64,000 nt of DNA from the NCBI GenBank assembly GCA_023412195.1, contig JAEYNZ010000103.1, positions 1-64,000 of the forward strand, in the 5' to 3' direction. Position numbers and translations under genes: made by a program. Every line of letters begins with the position of its first letter. Positions within the stretch are counted from its first letter, which is position 1. Shown piece by piece: positions 9,080 to 18,509 of the stretch. This stretch comes from Bacteroidota bacterium (lineage in GTDB: Bacteria; Bacteroidota; Bacteroidia; Bacteroidales; Prolixibacteraceae). The notes beneath the pieces are model-generated. The model made no database searches and was not told the origin of the DNA. It saw only the letters and a list, made by a program, of their open reading frames with translations.

Positions 9080-9937
9080 TTATTTTAGCTTTTCTTTAAA
9101 AAAGTCAACAGTCCGCTTCCATGCAAGCTGTGCAGCTTCTTTGTTATATCGGTCCGGATTTGAATCGTTATTGAAAGCATGCTGCGTGCCCGGGTAAATG
9201 TATATCTGGTACTCCTTGTTGTTTTTCTTCAGGGCTTCCTCAAATTCCTTGATGCCTGCGTTTATCCTTTCATCGTTTTCAGCATAGTGAGCCAAAACAG
9301 GAGCTTTGATTTTAGGAACGTCTTCCGTGGCAGGAACGCGTCCATAATAAGGTACTGCTGCATCCAGATCCTCCGAATGTACAGCTACATTATTGGTCAT
9401 TGCCCCGCCCCAGCAGAAACCTGTGCAGCCAACCTTACCGTTCGAATCAGGATGCGACTTCAGATATTTTACAGCAGCAGTAAAATTTTTAATGGTCTGC
9501 TGTCCGTCAAGCTTAGCAAAAAGCTCTCCTGCATTTGAAACATCATCAGGGGTACCTCCCACAGGCGATAATGCATCGGGTGCCAGGGCAAGAAATCCTT
9601 CCTGTGCCATCCTGCGGGTAACATCCTGTATGTGCGGCACCAGACCCCGGTTCTCATGGATTACAATAACTGCGGGTAGTTTTTTCTTACCCTCCGGTTT
9701 GGCTAAGTAAGCCCTCATGTCTCCGGTTTCAGCCGGATAATTAATGAATTCTGCCACAAGTGCTTCGCTTTTTTTCATTCTTTCTGCTGCCGAAAGATGA
9801 TTGTCCTCAAGGACTGGCAGAATCGAAAGGGCCAGTGCCGTACTGCCTGTTATCAGAGACATCTGTCTGATGAAACTCCTGCGGCTGGTTCTTCCTTCAA
9901 GGAAACTGCCGGTGAGTTGATTGATTTTTTCGTTCAT
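9080..9937 (-). CDS. Exported dienelactone hydrolase family protein (twin-arginine signal)
   Basis: An alpha/beta hydrolase of the dienelactone hydrolase family, about 285 residues from the preferred ATG at 9937; an upstream in-frame ATG at 9967 would add ten residues unlike a signal peptide. The N-terminus has a Tat-like signal (SRRSFIRQMSLITG followed by a hydrophobic run), so the enzyme is probably periplasmic. The active site is recognisable: nucleophile cysteine in GCTGFCWGG, the acid residue region AHYAENDERI, and histidine in GTQHAFNND. HENRGL is the usual oxyanion-side motif. Substrate unknown; cytosolic homologues open dienelactones in chlorocatechol breakdown, but no such pathway is here. 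Confidence 0.85.
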   Translation of the reverse strand: MNEKINQLTGSFLEGRTSRRSFIRQMSLITGSTALALSILPVLEDNHLSAAERMKKSEALVAEFINYPAETGDMRAYLAKPEGKKKLPAVIVIHENRGLVPHIQDVTRRMAQEGFLALAPDALSPVGGTPDDVSNAGELFAKLDGQQTIKNFTAAVKYLKSHPDSNGKVGCTGFCWGGAMTNNVAVHSEDLDAAVPYYGRVPATEDVPKIKAPVLAHYAENDERINAGIKEFEEALKKNNKEYQIYIYPGTQHAFNNDSNPDRYNKEAAQLAWKRTVDFFKEKLK

Positions 9938-10114
9938 GATGTTGATTGTATTGATTTTTAGGCACAAGTTAATGATCTTTTTTTACAAATTGATGCTTTC
10001 TTCTTCTCAGTTATAACGCGGTATGGAATAATATAAAACATGCCCGGTGAACAGAGATTCTGATTATCTTTATAGGGAGGTTTAATTACGTACTGTGTAA
10101 TAAGAGAAGGACAG

Positions 10115-11272
10115 ATGGACTTTCAGATATTTGCCAAACCCATAGGACCCCGCTGTAATCTCAACTGCAGCTATTGCTATTATACAGGTAAAAACAACCT
10201 GTATGAAGATTCGCCTGTTCACCTGATGGACGATGACTTGCTGGAACAATATATCATCCGGCACATCCAGGCTTCCGGGAGCGATGAGGTCATGTTCTCA
10301 TGGCATGGAGGAGAACCTTTGCTTGCAGGAATTGATTTCTATAAAAAAGCAATAAATCTGCAACGCAAACATCTTCCACGGGGAATGCACCTCATGAATG
10401 GGATTCAAACAAACGGCACATTGCTGAATATGAATTGGTGCAAATTTCTCGCACGCGAAAATTTCCTTACAGGCATCAGCATCGATGGCCCCGCACACCT
10501 GCATAACTCTTTCAGGATGGATCACAGGGGAGAGGGAACTTTTGACAAAGTCATGCGAGGCTATAAACTTCTGCAGCAATACGGCATTACAAGCGAAATT
10601 CTTTGTGTTGTTCATTCGCAGAATGTGCATCATCCTTTGGAAATATATAATTTTTTTAAAAGCCTCGGAGTGAGGTTTATTACATTTATCCCCCTGGTTG
10701 AACGGATGCCTGGAACAGCAACAGGAGTCACCCCTGATTCCGTTCCTTCTGAAGCCTTTGGCCATTTCCTGGTTTCTGTTTTTGACGAATGGATAGAAAA
10801 TGACATTGGAGCCATACAGGTACAGATTTTTGAGGAAGCCCTCCGGCCTGCCTTAAACCGGGAGCACACCCTTTGCATCTTTAAAAAGGAGTGCGGCAGG
10901 GTTCCTGTAGTGGAACATAACGGTGATTATTATGCCTGTGATCATTTTGTTGATGATGCACACAGGTTTGGCAATATCCGCAATAAAACCATAACGGAAA
11001 TGCTCAATTCTCCGGAGCAGAAGGCCTTCGGAAGACTGAAGTCTGAAACGCTGCCTGCATACTGCATGCAGTGCCAGGTAAAGGACATGTGCAACGGAGA
11101 GTGCCCTAAAAACAGGTTTCTTCTTACTCCCGATGGTGAACCGGGACTTAATTACCTGTGCAGTGGATACCAGGTGTTTTTTCAGTATTTTGAACCTTTT
11201 GCCATGGCCGTACGACAATTGTCAGATAAAAGCGGACAGGAAACCTTCCCTGTGAATCAGGAAAATGGTTAA
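10115..11272 (+). CDS. Anaerobic sulfatase-maturating enzyme (radical SAM, SPASM)
   Basis: A 385-residue radical SAM enzyme. The cluster motif CNLNCSYC (cysteines 14, 18, 21) binds the SAM 4Fe-4S cluster; a C-terminal SPASM domain supplies two more clusters (CGRVPVVEHNGDYYACDHF and CMQCQVKDMCNGECPKNRF). This is the anSME layout: oxidation of a serine or cysteine in a sulfatase active site to formylglycine without oxygen. Length and start (KPIGPRCNLNCSYCYY about ten residues in) match known members. No sulfatase is in the window, so it must act on enzymes encoded elsewhere. Its presence supports growth without oxygen on sulfated glycans. Confidence 0.9.
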   Translation: MDFQIFAKPIGPRCNLNCSYCYYTGKNNLYEDSPVHLMDDDLLEQYIIRHIQASGSDEVMFSWHGGEPLLAGIDFYKKAINLQRKHLPRGMHLMNGIQTNGTLLNMNWCKFLARENFLTGISIDGPAHLHNSFRMDHRGEGTFDKVMRGYKLLQQYGITSEILCVVHSQNVHHPLEIYNFFKSLGVRFITFIPLVERMPGTATGVTPDSVPSEAFGHFLVSVFDEWIENDIGAIQVQIFEEALRPALNREHTLCIFKKECGRVPVVEHNGDYYACDHFVDDAHRFGNIRNKTITEMLNSPEQKAFGRLKSETLPAYCMQCQVKDMCNGECPKNRFLLTPDGEPGLNYLCSGYQVFFQYFEPFAMAVRQLSDKSGQETFPVNQENG

Positions 11273-11419
11273 GTGAAAAATGAGTCCGGTTATGAATTTT
11301 AAACGATTTTATTCAAAAAAGCGCAACTTTCTGCTTATAAATAAACGTTTTATATTATTTTCAGCCTCTCAATTGAAAGATAATTATCTCAGAATAAATT
11401 AAAAAAAGAATTAAGAATA

Positions 11420-12337
11420 ATGAAAACATCAAAAAACAGAAGGGATTTCCTGAAGGTATCGGCTGTTGGTGCCCTTGGGATGATGGCATTTAGCCCTTTT
11501 GCCTGTAAATCGGTAGCAGGAATCGACAGGAAAAGCTACGGAGTCGGACTCCAGCTCTACACAATCCGCGACGCAATGGATGCTGATGTAAAAGGTTCGC
11601 TGCAGAAATTGTCAGACCTTGGTTACAAAAACCTGGAACTGGCAAATTATGCGGATGGAAAATTCTATGGTTTTGCACCCCGCGAGTTTAAGAAGATTGT
11701 AAACGATATGGGGATGGAAATTGTCAGCAGCCATACCCAGGTTGAAGCTGAAGGTATTACAGTCGACAATGCCAAAAAGATGGCCGACGATCACGCCGAA
11801 CTGGGCGTCGCATATTGTGTTCAGCCCTGGGTGAACGACGAAGACCGCAACATTGAAACCTACAAGAAAATGATCGCCGACTGGAATGAAGTAGGCAGGA
11901 TTATGAAAAATGTAGGCATTCAGTTTGGCTATCACAACCACAACTTCGAATTTGCAAACATCGATGGGGTTGTACCTTACTATGATATTTTTATGCCTGA
12001 AATGGATGCCGATCTGATTACAATGGAACTCGATATGTTCTGGGCATCAAAGGCAGGGCAGGACCCGGTTGAAATGTTCAAAAAATACCCGGGCCGCTTC
12101 CAGTTGTTCCACTTTAAAGATATGTTCACCAATGAAGAACCATTCTTTGATGTGATAAAAGATGATATCGCTCCAGTCGGTGAAGGAGTAATCGACTTCA
12201 AGCGCATTATGGCAGCCAAAGATGTTGCAGGCATGAAATTAATGTTTGTTGAAGACGACAACCAGGGCAACGGAAAACCATTCGAAGCACTGGAAACCAG
12301 TATCAATAACCTGACAACAGATATTCTGCAGGCATAA
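11420..12337 (+). CDS. Exported sugar phosphate isomerase/epimerase-like TIM barrel protein
   Basis: A 305-residue protein of the xylose isomerase-like TIM-barrel family. The N-terminus is a Tat-type signal (NRRDFLKVSAVGALGMMAF), so it is probably exported. Metal-site segments are visible: GYHNHNFEF, MELDMFWASKAG, and LFHFKDM, together with VEDDNQG near the end, matching the Glu/Asp/His ligands of this family. Homologues are common in Bacteroidota glycan loci as isomerases or oxidoreductase partners (for example in 3-keto-glycoside breakdown). It stands alone, followed by a terminator. Confidence 0.85.
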   Translation: MKTSKNRRDFLKVSAVGALGMMAFSPFACKSVAGIDRKSYGVGLQLYTIRDAMDADVKGSLQKLSDLGYKNLELANYADGKFYGFAPREFKKIVNDMGMEIVSSHTQVEAEGITVDNAKKMADDHAELGVAYCVQPWVNDEDRNIETYKKMIADWNEVGRIMKNVGIQFGYHNHNFEFANIDGVVPYYDIFMPEMDADLITMELDMFWASKAGQDPVEMFKKYPGRFQLFHFKDMFTNEEPFFDVIKDDIAPVGEGVIDFKRIMAAKDVAGMKLMFVEDDNQGNGKPFEALETSINNLTTDILQA

Positions 12338-12370
12338 ATCATATCGGAAGAACATCTTCCTTGCAAATTG

Positions 12371-12409
12371 AAAAGGGTTAAAGCAGCATTATGTTTTAAC
12401 CCTTTTTTT
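12371..12409 (+). terminator. Rho-independent terminator after the isomerase gene
   Basis: AAAGGGTTAAA (12372-12382) pairs with TTTAACCCTTT (12395-12405) around a 12-base loop and runs into a T tract, 34 bases after the isomerase stop codon. Confidence 0.85.
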
Positions 12410-12499
12410 ATGAAATATACGGTTCCTGTTGATTAATTGTCAATCTCCTGTGGTTATGTATGCTGTTTTTGATATTTTTATCGACCTTTGATAACAGAA

Positions 12500-14308
12500 A
12501 TGAAACTGAAAGAAAAACATATTTTGCTCATTGCCGGATTGATTCTGTTCCTGGCAATTCTCATATCTTTCCTGATGAGCGGGCGAAGGGCCAGCACCCT
12601 GATACCCGACCCTGCTGATGTCTCAGGAGCATCTGATGCCGTCAGGTCACAGATTGAAGAGGCTACCCGGAAAGTGCGTTCCAGGTCTTCAGCTGCTAAC
12701 CTGGGGCACCTTGGTATGGTTTATCATTCCAGCGCAAATTATGAGCAGGCAGCTCAATGTTATAATCTTGCCATCGGGAAGAAAAAAAGGAACTGGACCT
12801 GGAATTATTACCTGGGATACCTGAACATGGAAATGGGTGACCCGGCTGCAGCTGTTGAAAACTTTAAAAGGGTAACTGAGATAAATCCTGGTGTGGAAAT
12901 GGCATGGTATTACCTGGGGGAGGAATACAAAAACCTCAGGAATAACGAGCTGGCAGAAATGGCATACAGCAGGGTTATTTCACAAGAAAAAAACTCATCT
13001 CCTATCAAAACAACAGCCCGGACCGATCATTTTCCCCTCAGTACCTATGCCAGATTCAAACTTGCCAGGTTGTATTTTGATGACAACCGGGTTGATGAGG
13101 CAGATAAACTACTGAAGGACATCATCTCTAAAGATAACCTCTTTGGTGCGGCATACAGGCTTCTTGGAAATATTTCCAACATAAAGGGAGAAACTGAAGC
13201 GGGAGAGAAGTACGCCAACCGTGCCAACGACATGGTAGCCTTTACTTCCCCGGTCGATACTCTGGCCGATAAACTGGCTGAAATGTCGCGGTCTGAACTG
13301 TACCTGCTTAAGAAAATCGATGAGGCTGAACGCAGCATTCATTCCGACTGGGCACTGAAACTTGTATCCCAGGGAATGAAATACCTGCCCGAAAACAAGT
13401 ACCTGCAATCAAAAGCCATTAAAATACACCTGTGGAAAAGGATGAATGATAATGCCATTGCCATTGCTGAAAAACACTTAAAGGCCTGCAGCGACGACTT
13501 TACCGAACTTAAAAACACAGGCATGCTGTTTTACCAGAAGTCATTGCACCAGCAGGCAGTCATTTACTGGCAAAAGTCTCTCGAACTAAAACCCGGAGAA
13601 CCCCTGATCAGCCTGTATCTGGCCAAAAGCCTGTATGCCCTGGGTGAAAAAGATCAGTCGTTGCAACTGACTAATGATCTGACTGCCCAGAACCAAAATA
13701 ATGCAGATGTTCTGGCTGATATTACCGATCTGCTTTTCGAATTTGGTGAAAAAGATAGAGCCATTGCTCTGTTGTCACAATTAAAGAAAATAGCCCCTTC
13801 CAATTCAAAGGTGCTGAGGATTTCGGGAGAGGAGGCTCAGTCCCGGGGTGATCTCAAAAAAGCCATTTCACTTTACGAAGTTTCTCTGCTCAAAAATCCT
13901 GAAGACATAAAAGTGATCCGGAATCTTGGTGATTTATATATGGATCACGGAATGTGGGATAATTACATACGTCATTACAAATCATCGCTGGTTCATCATC
14001 CCAATAACCCTGAACACCTGGGCCGTTTGGGTGAAGTCCTTTTAAATTGTCCCGATTCATCCCTTCGAAATGTAAATGAGGGGAAAGAATATTCCGAACG
14101 GGCATTTACAGTTTTTGATTGTCCCCCTGATATCCTGGTTTCCGCGGGCAGCCATCTGGCGTATGCATACATACTTCTTGGTGAAAAGCAAAAAGCGATG
14201 ACAACAATCACCAAAACCATACAAATCGGACGCTCTGAGAAAATCTCCCCTGCTTCACAGGCAAAGCTTGAAAACTTTTACAGGGCGCTTCAGCAAACAG
14301 GGGATTAG
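12500..14308 (+). CDS. TPR-repeat protein with N-terminal membrane anchor
   Basis: About 602 residues from the ATG at 12500; a TTG four codons upstream is less likely. An N-terminal helix (residues about 7-26) anchors it in the inner membrane, and the remainder is a chain of roughly ten TPR-like helix pairs, for example AAQCYNLAIGKKKRNWTWNY, YYLGEEYKNLRNNELAEMAY and AVIYWQKSLELKPGEPLISL. TPR arrays are scaffolds for protein complexes. It is convergent with the FG-GAP/CuA-polyferredoxin/cytochrome genes, three bases from the FG-GAP stop. Membrane TPR, FG-GAP and redox proteins together suggest an assembly factor or scaffold for that redox module, but this is inference. Confidence 0.8.
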   Translation: MKLKEKHILLIAGLILFLAILISFLMSGRRASTLIPDPADVSGASDAVRSQIEEATRKVRSRSSAANLGHLGMVYHSSANYEQAAQCYNLAIGKKKRNWTWNYYLGYLNMEMGDPAAAVENFKRVTEINPGVEMAWYYLGEEYKNLRNNELAEMAYSRVISQEKNSSPIKTTARTDHFPLSTYARFKLARLYFDDNRVDEADKLLKDIISKDNLFGAAYRLLGNISNIKGETEAGEKYANRANDMVAFTSPVDTLADKLAEMSRSELYLLKKIDEAERSIHSDWALKLVSQGMKYLPENKYLQSKAIKIHLWKRMNDNAIAIAEKHLKACSDDFTELKNTGMLFYQKSLHQQAVIYWQKSLELKPGEPLISLYLAKSLYALGEKDQSLQLTNDLTAQNQNNADVLADITDLLFEFGEKDRAIALLSQLKKIAPSNSKVLRISGEEAQSRGDLKKAISLYEVSLLKNPEDIKVIRNLGDLYMDHGMWDNYIRHYKSSLVHHPNNPEHLGRLGEVLLNCPDSSLRNVNEGKEYSERAFTVFDCPPDILVSAGSHLAYAYILLGEKQKAMTTITKTIQIGRSEKISPASQAKLENFYRALQQTGD

Positions 14309-14311
14309 GAG

Positions 14312-15700
14312 CTAATTCTCAGGAAAGTTGCCATTGTTCATCCAGATGGTTATTCTGCTCATGTGATCGTTGGGAGGATAGGTATGCATGCCTCCTGTAA
14401 CCACATCCATAAGACCGTCGTTGTTAAAGTCTCCTGGCTCACAAACGAGCAGATGGGTAGGAGTACGCGCTATTTCCCTTCTGGTGAAATTCATGCTGCC
14501 ATCATTTTCAAGGAATATAAAACTCATTGACTGCGGATCGCTCCAGATGTTAAAGGCACTTACAGCCACAAGATCTATATCCCCATCATTATCGAAATCG
14601 GCTGCACGCACATTGGTGGCACCCGTAAAACTGCTGATCCTGTGGAATTGAAAGTCCATGTCTCCTTTGTTCTCCAGCCACTGGACCCCATGCCATGGGC
14701 GCCCCTGTGGGGGAATGTAATCAAAGGCATCGCCATTGGTATAAAGGATATCCATGTCGCCGTCCTGGTCAAGGTCATAAAGGGCAATGCCGCTTGAGCC
14801 ATAATCCTCGTTGCTTGAACCAAAAAGCAGCCGGGGCTGAAATTTTCCCTTCCCATCGTTCACAAAACAATATATTTCTTCCCATTCCTGGCTTACAAGT
14901 GAAACGAAATCCAGGTCACCATCGGAATCAATATCAATAATTTCAACATTAATCGGCCCCGACAGGTATTGCAGCATATGACTCTGAAACTTCCAGTTGC
15001 CCAGGTTCTCCATCCATCGCGTCTCCCCGTCATCATAGCCAAATTGTGCCACTACAAGGTCCATGTCGCCATCGCTGTCCATGTCGCCTGCCCTTACATC
15101 CGATACACGGGCTATCTTTTCAACCACCACATGTTTAGTGAAATTAAACTGTCCGTCATTTTCAAGGATCACCACAGAACCGATTTTGTCGTTGTTCGGA
15201 AAGAGCATACCCAGCACAGCCACAATCAGGTCGGGGTCACCGTCATTGTCAAAATCAATGACCTGCACGTGGGCAGGGGCAATCATGTCGGTTGCAATAA
15301 TAGTTTCTGTAAAAATCCCCATTGGATATTGCCGGATCCAGGATATGAAATTACCACGGACATCACAAACAATAACATCAAGAAGCCCGTCACCATCAAG
15401 GTCAACTGGCTGGAGGTGCGATATAAGAGGAGGCTCTGTAAATTCAAAACCAACCGGCATGGAATCCAGGAATGCGGCTTTTTCGCCAGCTCTATTTTCT
15501 GAAAGTCCACCCTGTCGGCCCTGCTCTGAACGGTTGGTGATGCGTTTCATCACTTCACTTCTTGTCAGACCAGTCCGCTTCGACTGGTAAGTAAGAAACA
15601 AATAAGGAATACCGGCCAGAACGATCAGAATTACGGCGAGGATGATGATATTCAGGATCCCTCTGTTTTTATTTCCGCCGGAACGATTATTTTTTGCCAT
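14312..15700 (-). CDS. FG-GAP/VCBS-repeat beta-propeller protein, membrane-anchored
   Basis: A 462-residue protein with an N-terminal transmembrane helix (about residues 15-34) and at least six repeats of the FG-GAP/VCBS type, each carrying a calcium-binding loop such as DLDGDGLLDVIV, DFDNDGDPDLIVAV, DMDSDGDMDLVVAQ, DIDSDGDLDFVSLV, DLDQDGDMDILY, DFDNDGDIDLVAV and DFNNDGLMDVVTGG. These seven loops fit a seven-bladed propeller facing the periplasm. It is the last of three minus-strand genes (cytochrome c, CuA-polyferredoxin, this), 31 bases after the polyferredoxin stop, so it probably binds or organises that redox membrane protein. No enzymatic motif is seen. Confidence 0.85.
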   Translation of the reverse strand: MAKNNRSGGNKNRGILNIIILAVILIVLAGIPYLFLTYQSKRTGLTRSEVMKRITNRSEQGRQGGLSENRAGEKAAFLDSMPVGFEFTEPPLISHLQPVDLDGDGLLDVIVCDVRGNFISWIRQYPMGIFTETIIATDMIAPAHVQVIDFDNDGDPDLIVAVLGMLFPNNDKIGSVVILENDGQFNFTKHVVVEKIARVSDVRAGDMDSDGDMDLVVAQFGYDDGETRWMENLGNWKFQSHMLQYLSGPINVEIIDIDSDGDLDFVSLVSQEWEEIYCFVNDGKGKFQPRLLFGSSNEDYGSSGIALYDLDQDGDMDILYTNGDAFDYIPPQGRPWHGVQWLENKGDMDFQFHRISSFTGATNVRAADFDNDGDIDLVAVSAFNIWSDPQSMSFIFLENDGSMNFTRREIARTPTHLLVCEPGDFNNDGLMDVVTGGMHTYPPNDHMSRITIWMNNGNFPEN

Positions 15701-15731
15701 CAGAAGATTGTTTTACTGAATTTTATGATGC

Positions 15732-17672
15732 CTAATTGGTAAAGAATACAAGCATGGCAATTGAACTGCCAAATATGAACATTCCCATGGGAATTGCACC
15801 TGCCCAAGATTTTACTCCTGTTTCCTGCTGTAAAAATGACCTGCTCAGGTTTCTCAGACTAAGATACAGCCCTGCAAGGACAAGCACTGATTGTATCCAC
15901 GGAACAGTGCGAGGCAGAAACTGGTGCCATGGTATGCTTGCTGTTCCAAAAAAGTCCCATCCCCAGCCAAACGGATCGGAAAAGGATTGTGCCACAAATG
16001 TGACGTTGACAAAAAGCATGGGAATTACAAAAGCAATCCAAAGCATCAGTCCAAGTGGAAGCAATGAGCCTGCAGAAGACAAAAATGCTTCACGCACTGA
16101 TCTTTTTTGTACTGACACCAATTTCGCTGCAGCCGCCAAACCCCAGATAATGGCAGGCATTATAATCAGTGCCGATGACCACAGTATTAGTACATATATT
16201 CCAAACAAATCCCAGTTGCCCTTGTCAAGTATATTTACAAAATCCCGGACAACCGGCCAGTGGCCCTGGTATAATATGCTGTAAACGATCGCAAGGGTAA
16301 AAATGCTGATGGTAAGCCATGCCTCACTGATAGTGCGGGTGCCCTGTTCACTGCCAAAGGGGCGCGCGTACAAGGTGACATTGTTGTATAAGCAGCTTCT
16401 TGTACATTCCATGCATAAACCGCAATCGCTGTTTTCATTCAGTTCTCCGACATTTATACCATAAGGGCAAGCCCACCCTTTGGCGCTCCCGTTTTTGCAG
16501 AAGTGGGGCTTGCACCGGTCACAGATGTTCTGCGACTTATTCCTTAAAGCCAGTGTGCTCATTCTCGAGAAGGGGCCCACGAACCCGCTTACGGGGCAAA
16601 GATACCGGCAGAATGCCCTGTGTTCAAAAACCAGTGCCAGCGCAGTGGGCACTGCCAATAGAGCAATCACGGCATAGCCTGTAATCTTGGGCAAGGCAAC
16701 CAGTGTAGTTGAAAATGTTGTAAGTGCCAGAAGGATAATTAACTTAGGCCAGCTGTTCCGAAGCCATGCAGGCCATTTTAGGAATAACCCCGAATAGCTG
16801 TTTTTATATTCACCTTTGGTGCCTTCAAAAGGCACCATTACTGATTTTCGCTGAATCCAGTCGCCAAAAAAGGGCAGCGGACAAACGGTGCACCAGATCC
16901 TTCCCAGGAATGGTGTGAGCAATGCAATCAGCAAAAACAGCCAGATAGCCCACATTAAAAGAACCCCCAGGTTTCGCCCCGACATTTTTGTACCGAAAAC
17001 TGATGTCAGGATCACCACATAAACAAGCATCATCGCCAGCAACATCAACACCGTCTGAGGCCATCTTGAGGTTACCATCTTTTTAATAAACCCTGATTTT
17101 GCGAATAGATCGGTGTATCCTGTCCTGGTATCTGCCTGACTTCCTGCCACTGCCGGTTTATATAAACCCAGAAGCCAGAGGATAAAAATACCCAGTCCGG
17201 CACCCAGGCTGAAAATGAAAAGGGTGTTGGGCCAGATTACCAGTTTTCCATGCTCGAATGCATGCATGGGGCCACACCAGACATGACAGCGGTAATTGCT
17301 TTTCGATACAAGGTAATTACGGATACCTTCATGTTCAGCCACAATGGTTACCTCGCGAGCAAGCACAGGTGTTGCTGTAGGATCTTTTACTCCGAATACT
17401 TCAACATCCTCCCTTCCCGGGCTCACCTTTGCATCGATGTCGAACTCTTCAAGAAAAAAGGAATGGCCGGTGTCGTCAGTCGAAAAGGTAAAATGAATGG
17501 TGTCGCCGCGGTTAACCCTGATGGCAGCAGGATCTTTTCCATACCTGAAACTGGTAACATGAATGTTGCGGGCAACAGGCTTTGGTGGAAACAGTTGGAT
17601 GGCTAAAGCAGGAACTAAACCACACCCCATGATGATCAGCAGGCGGATGATATGTATTTTCGTTTTATTCAC
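15732..17672 (-). CDS. CuA-type cupredoxin fused to a membrane polyferredoxin (NapH/NosR-like)
   Basis: A 646-residue fusion. After a signal anchor, residues about 35-150 form a cupredoxin like the CuA domain of cytochrome oxidase subunit II: GHSFFLEEFDIDAKVSPGR (His70) and CHVWCGPMHAFEHG (Cys129, Cys133, His137). The methionine ligand of CuA is replaced by Glu140, with His141 next to it. Several helices follow, with cysteine motifs of the NapH/NosR/FixG polyferredoxin family: CTVCPLPFFGDW, CRYLCPVSGF, CDRCKPHFC and CGLCMECTRSC. It could move electrons between cytoplasmic clusters or quinol and a periplasmic copper site. A cytochrome c gene lies just upstream. No nosZ or oxidase is in the window, so the final acceptor is unknown. 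Confidence 0.85.
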   Translation of the reverse strand: MNKTKIHIIRLLIIMGCGLVPALAIQLFPPKPVARNIHVTSFRYGKDPAAIRVNRGDTIHFTFSTDDTGHSFFLEEFDIDAKVSPGREDVEVFGVKDPTATPVLAREVTIVAEHEGIRNYLVSKSNYRCHVWCGPMHAFEHGKLVIWPNTLFIFSLGAGLGIFILWLLGLYKPAVAGSQADTRTGYTDLFAKSGFIKKMVTSRWPQTVLMLLAMMLVYVVILTSVFGTKMSGRNLGVLLMWAIWLFLLIALLTPFLGRIWCTVCPLPFFGDWIQRKSVMVPFEGTKGEYKNSYSGLFLKWPAWLRNSWPKLIILLALTTFSTTLVALPKITGYAVIALLAVPTALALVFEHRAFCRYLCPVSGFVGPFSRMSTLALRNKSQNICDRCKPHFCKNGSAKGWACPYGINVGELNENSDCGLCMECTRSCLYNNVTLYARPFGSEQGTRTISEAWLTISIFTLAIVYSILYQGHWPVVRDFVNILDKGNWDLFGIYVLILWSSALIIMPAIIWGLAAAAKLVSVQKRSVREAFLSSAGSLLPLGLMLWIAFVIPMLFVNVTFVAQSFSDPFGWGWDFFGTASIPWHQFLPRTVPWIQSVLVLAGLYLSLRNLSRSFLQQETGVKSWAGAIPMGMFIFGSSIAMLVFFTN

Positions 17673-17903
17673 AAGGTCATATTACCGGTTTCATGATCAG
17701 TTTCCTGCAGTGCAGGATGAAATCCAACGGGCTAAAAGAGGCGCTATTGGCATTCATGTTTTTCCAGCGTTCATCCGGTTATGGTATCTCATGATCATTG
17801 TTCCCGGTAAATTTATAAAAAATCTCCATTCAGGAATGTTTTTGATCAAATTACGGGAACTCCTTCAATGTAATAATTGATCATGAGTACTAAGGGCTGT
17901 ATG

Positions 17904-18311
17904 TCATCTTCCTGCAGCATGCTTCATGTTTAGCTCAATCAGGTAATCGACAAGCAGTTCAGCATCTTCATCCGACAGTGAGGTGATGGGCATATCCCTG
18001 TTCCGGTATTCAATGACTTTTTCATACCTTGGATCGACAATCGCCCTTTTTATATACTTCCTGTCAGCCGTGAGTTCAATCTCCCTGCCCTTGCGTACTA
18101 CCGTGATTTTTTTCTTGTAGATATCGTTCAGCGGCGGTCCGTACACATCGCTGCCATTAAGTGAATGGCAGACATTGCACCCTGAACGCAAATACAACTG
18201 CGATCCCAACTTCATGATATCCTCGCTGTTTGTTTTATTACCGGAAGGCTGGCCACAGCCTGTCATCATTGTAATGGCTATGCCAATATAAAACAGAATT
18301 ATTCTCATCAT
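17904..18311 (-). CDS. Small c-type cytochrome lipoprotein
   Basis: About 135 residues starting at the paired ATGs 18311/18308; the TTG further up is less likely. A lipoprotein signal (ITMMTGC) is followed by one class I haem c domain with CNVCHSLNGS as the haem site, an axial methionine in NRDMPITSLSD, and a C-terminal helix (AELLVDYLIEL). It lies upstream of the CuA-polyferredoxin gene on the same strand across a 231-base gap, so it is the likely soluble-side electron partner of the CuA domain. The gap contains no gene; I see no clear terminator in it. Confidence 0.85.
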   Translation of the reverse strand: MMRIILFYIGIAITMMTGCGQPSGNKTNSEDIMKLGSQLYLRSGCNVCHSLNGSDVYGPPLNDIYKKKITVVRKGREIELTADRKYIKRAIVDPRYEKVIEYRNRDMPITSLSDEDAELLVDYLIELNMKHAAGR

Positions 18312-18509
18312 CTGGAAATACAATCAGCGGTTAAAGTTAATGGATAGTTTATTTTATCCACTTTCAATAAACATTATTTTGCTGCCTTCATAAAAACTTT
18401 TAACTGATCATGGATGATTATGAAATTGCTATATTAGCCCTCCGGAATGAATATGAATGATAAGGCTTCTGATGAAGCACATCATCCTTAAAAATTAAAC
18501 CAGTTCAAA

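Noticed and set aside
14969..15590. Long open frames antisense to the FG-GAP gene
   Set aside because: They mirror the repetitive Asp-rich coding of the propeller gene and encode no recognisable protein.
15736..16284. 182-codon open frame antisense to the polyferredoxin gene
   Set aside because: It lies fully inside a well-supported gene and has no signal, domain or start context.
15732..18311. Nitrous oxide reductase (nos) cluster
   Set aside because: The CuA-like and polyferredoxin parts resemble Nos proteins, but nosZ, nosD, nosF and nosY are not in the window and the CuA methionine is missing.
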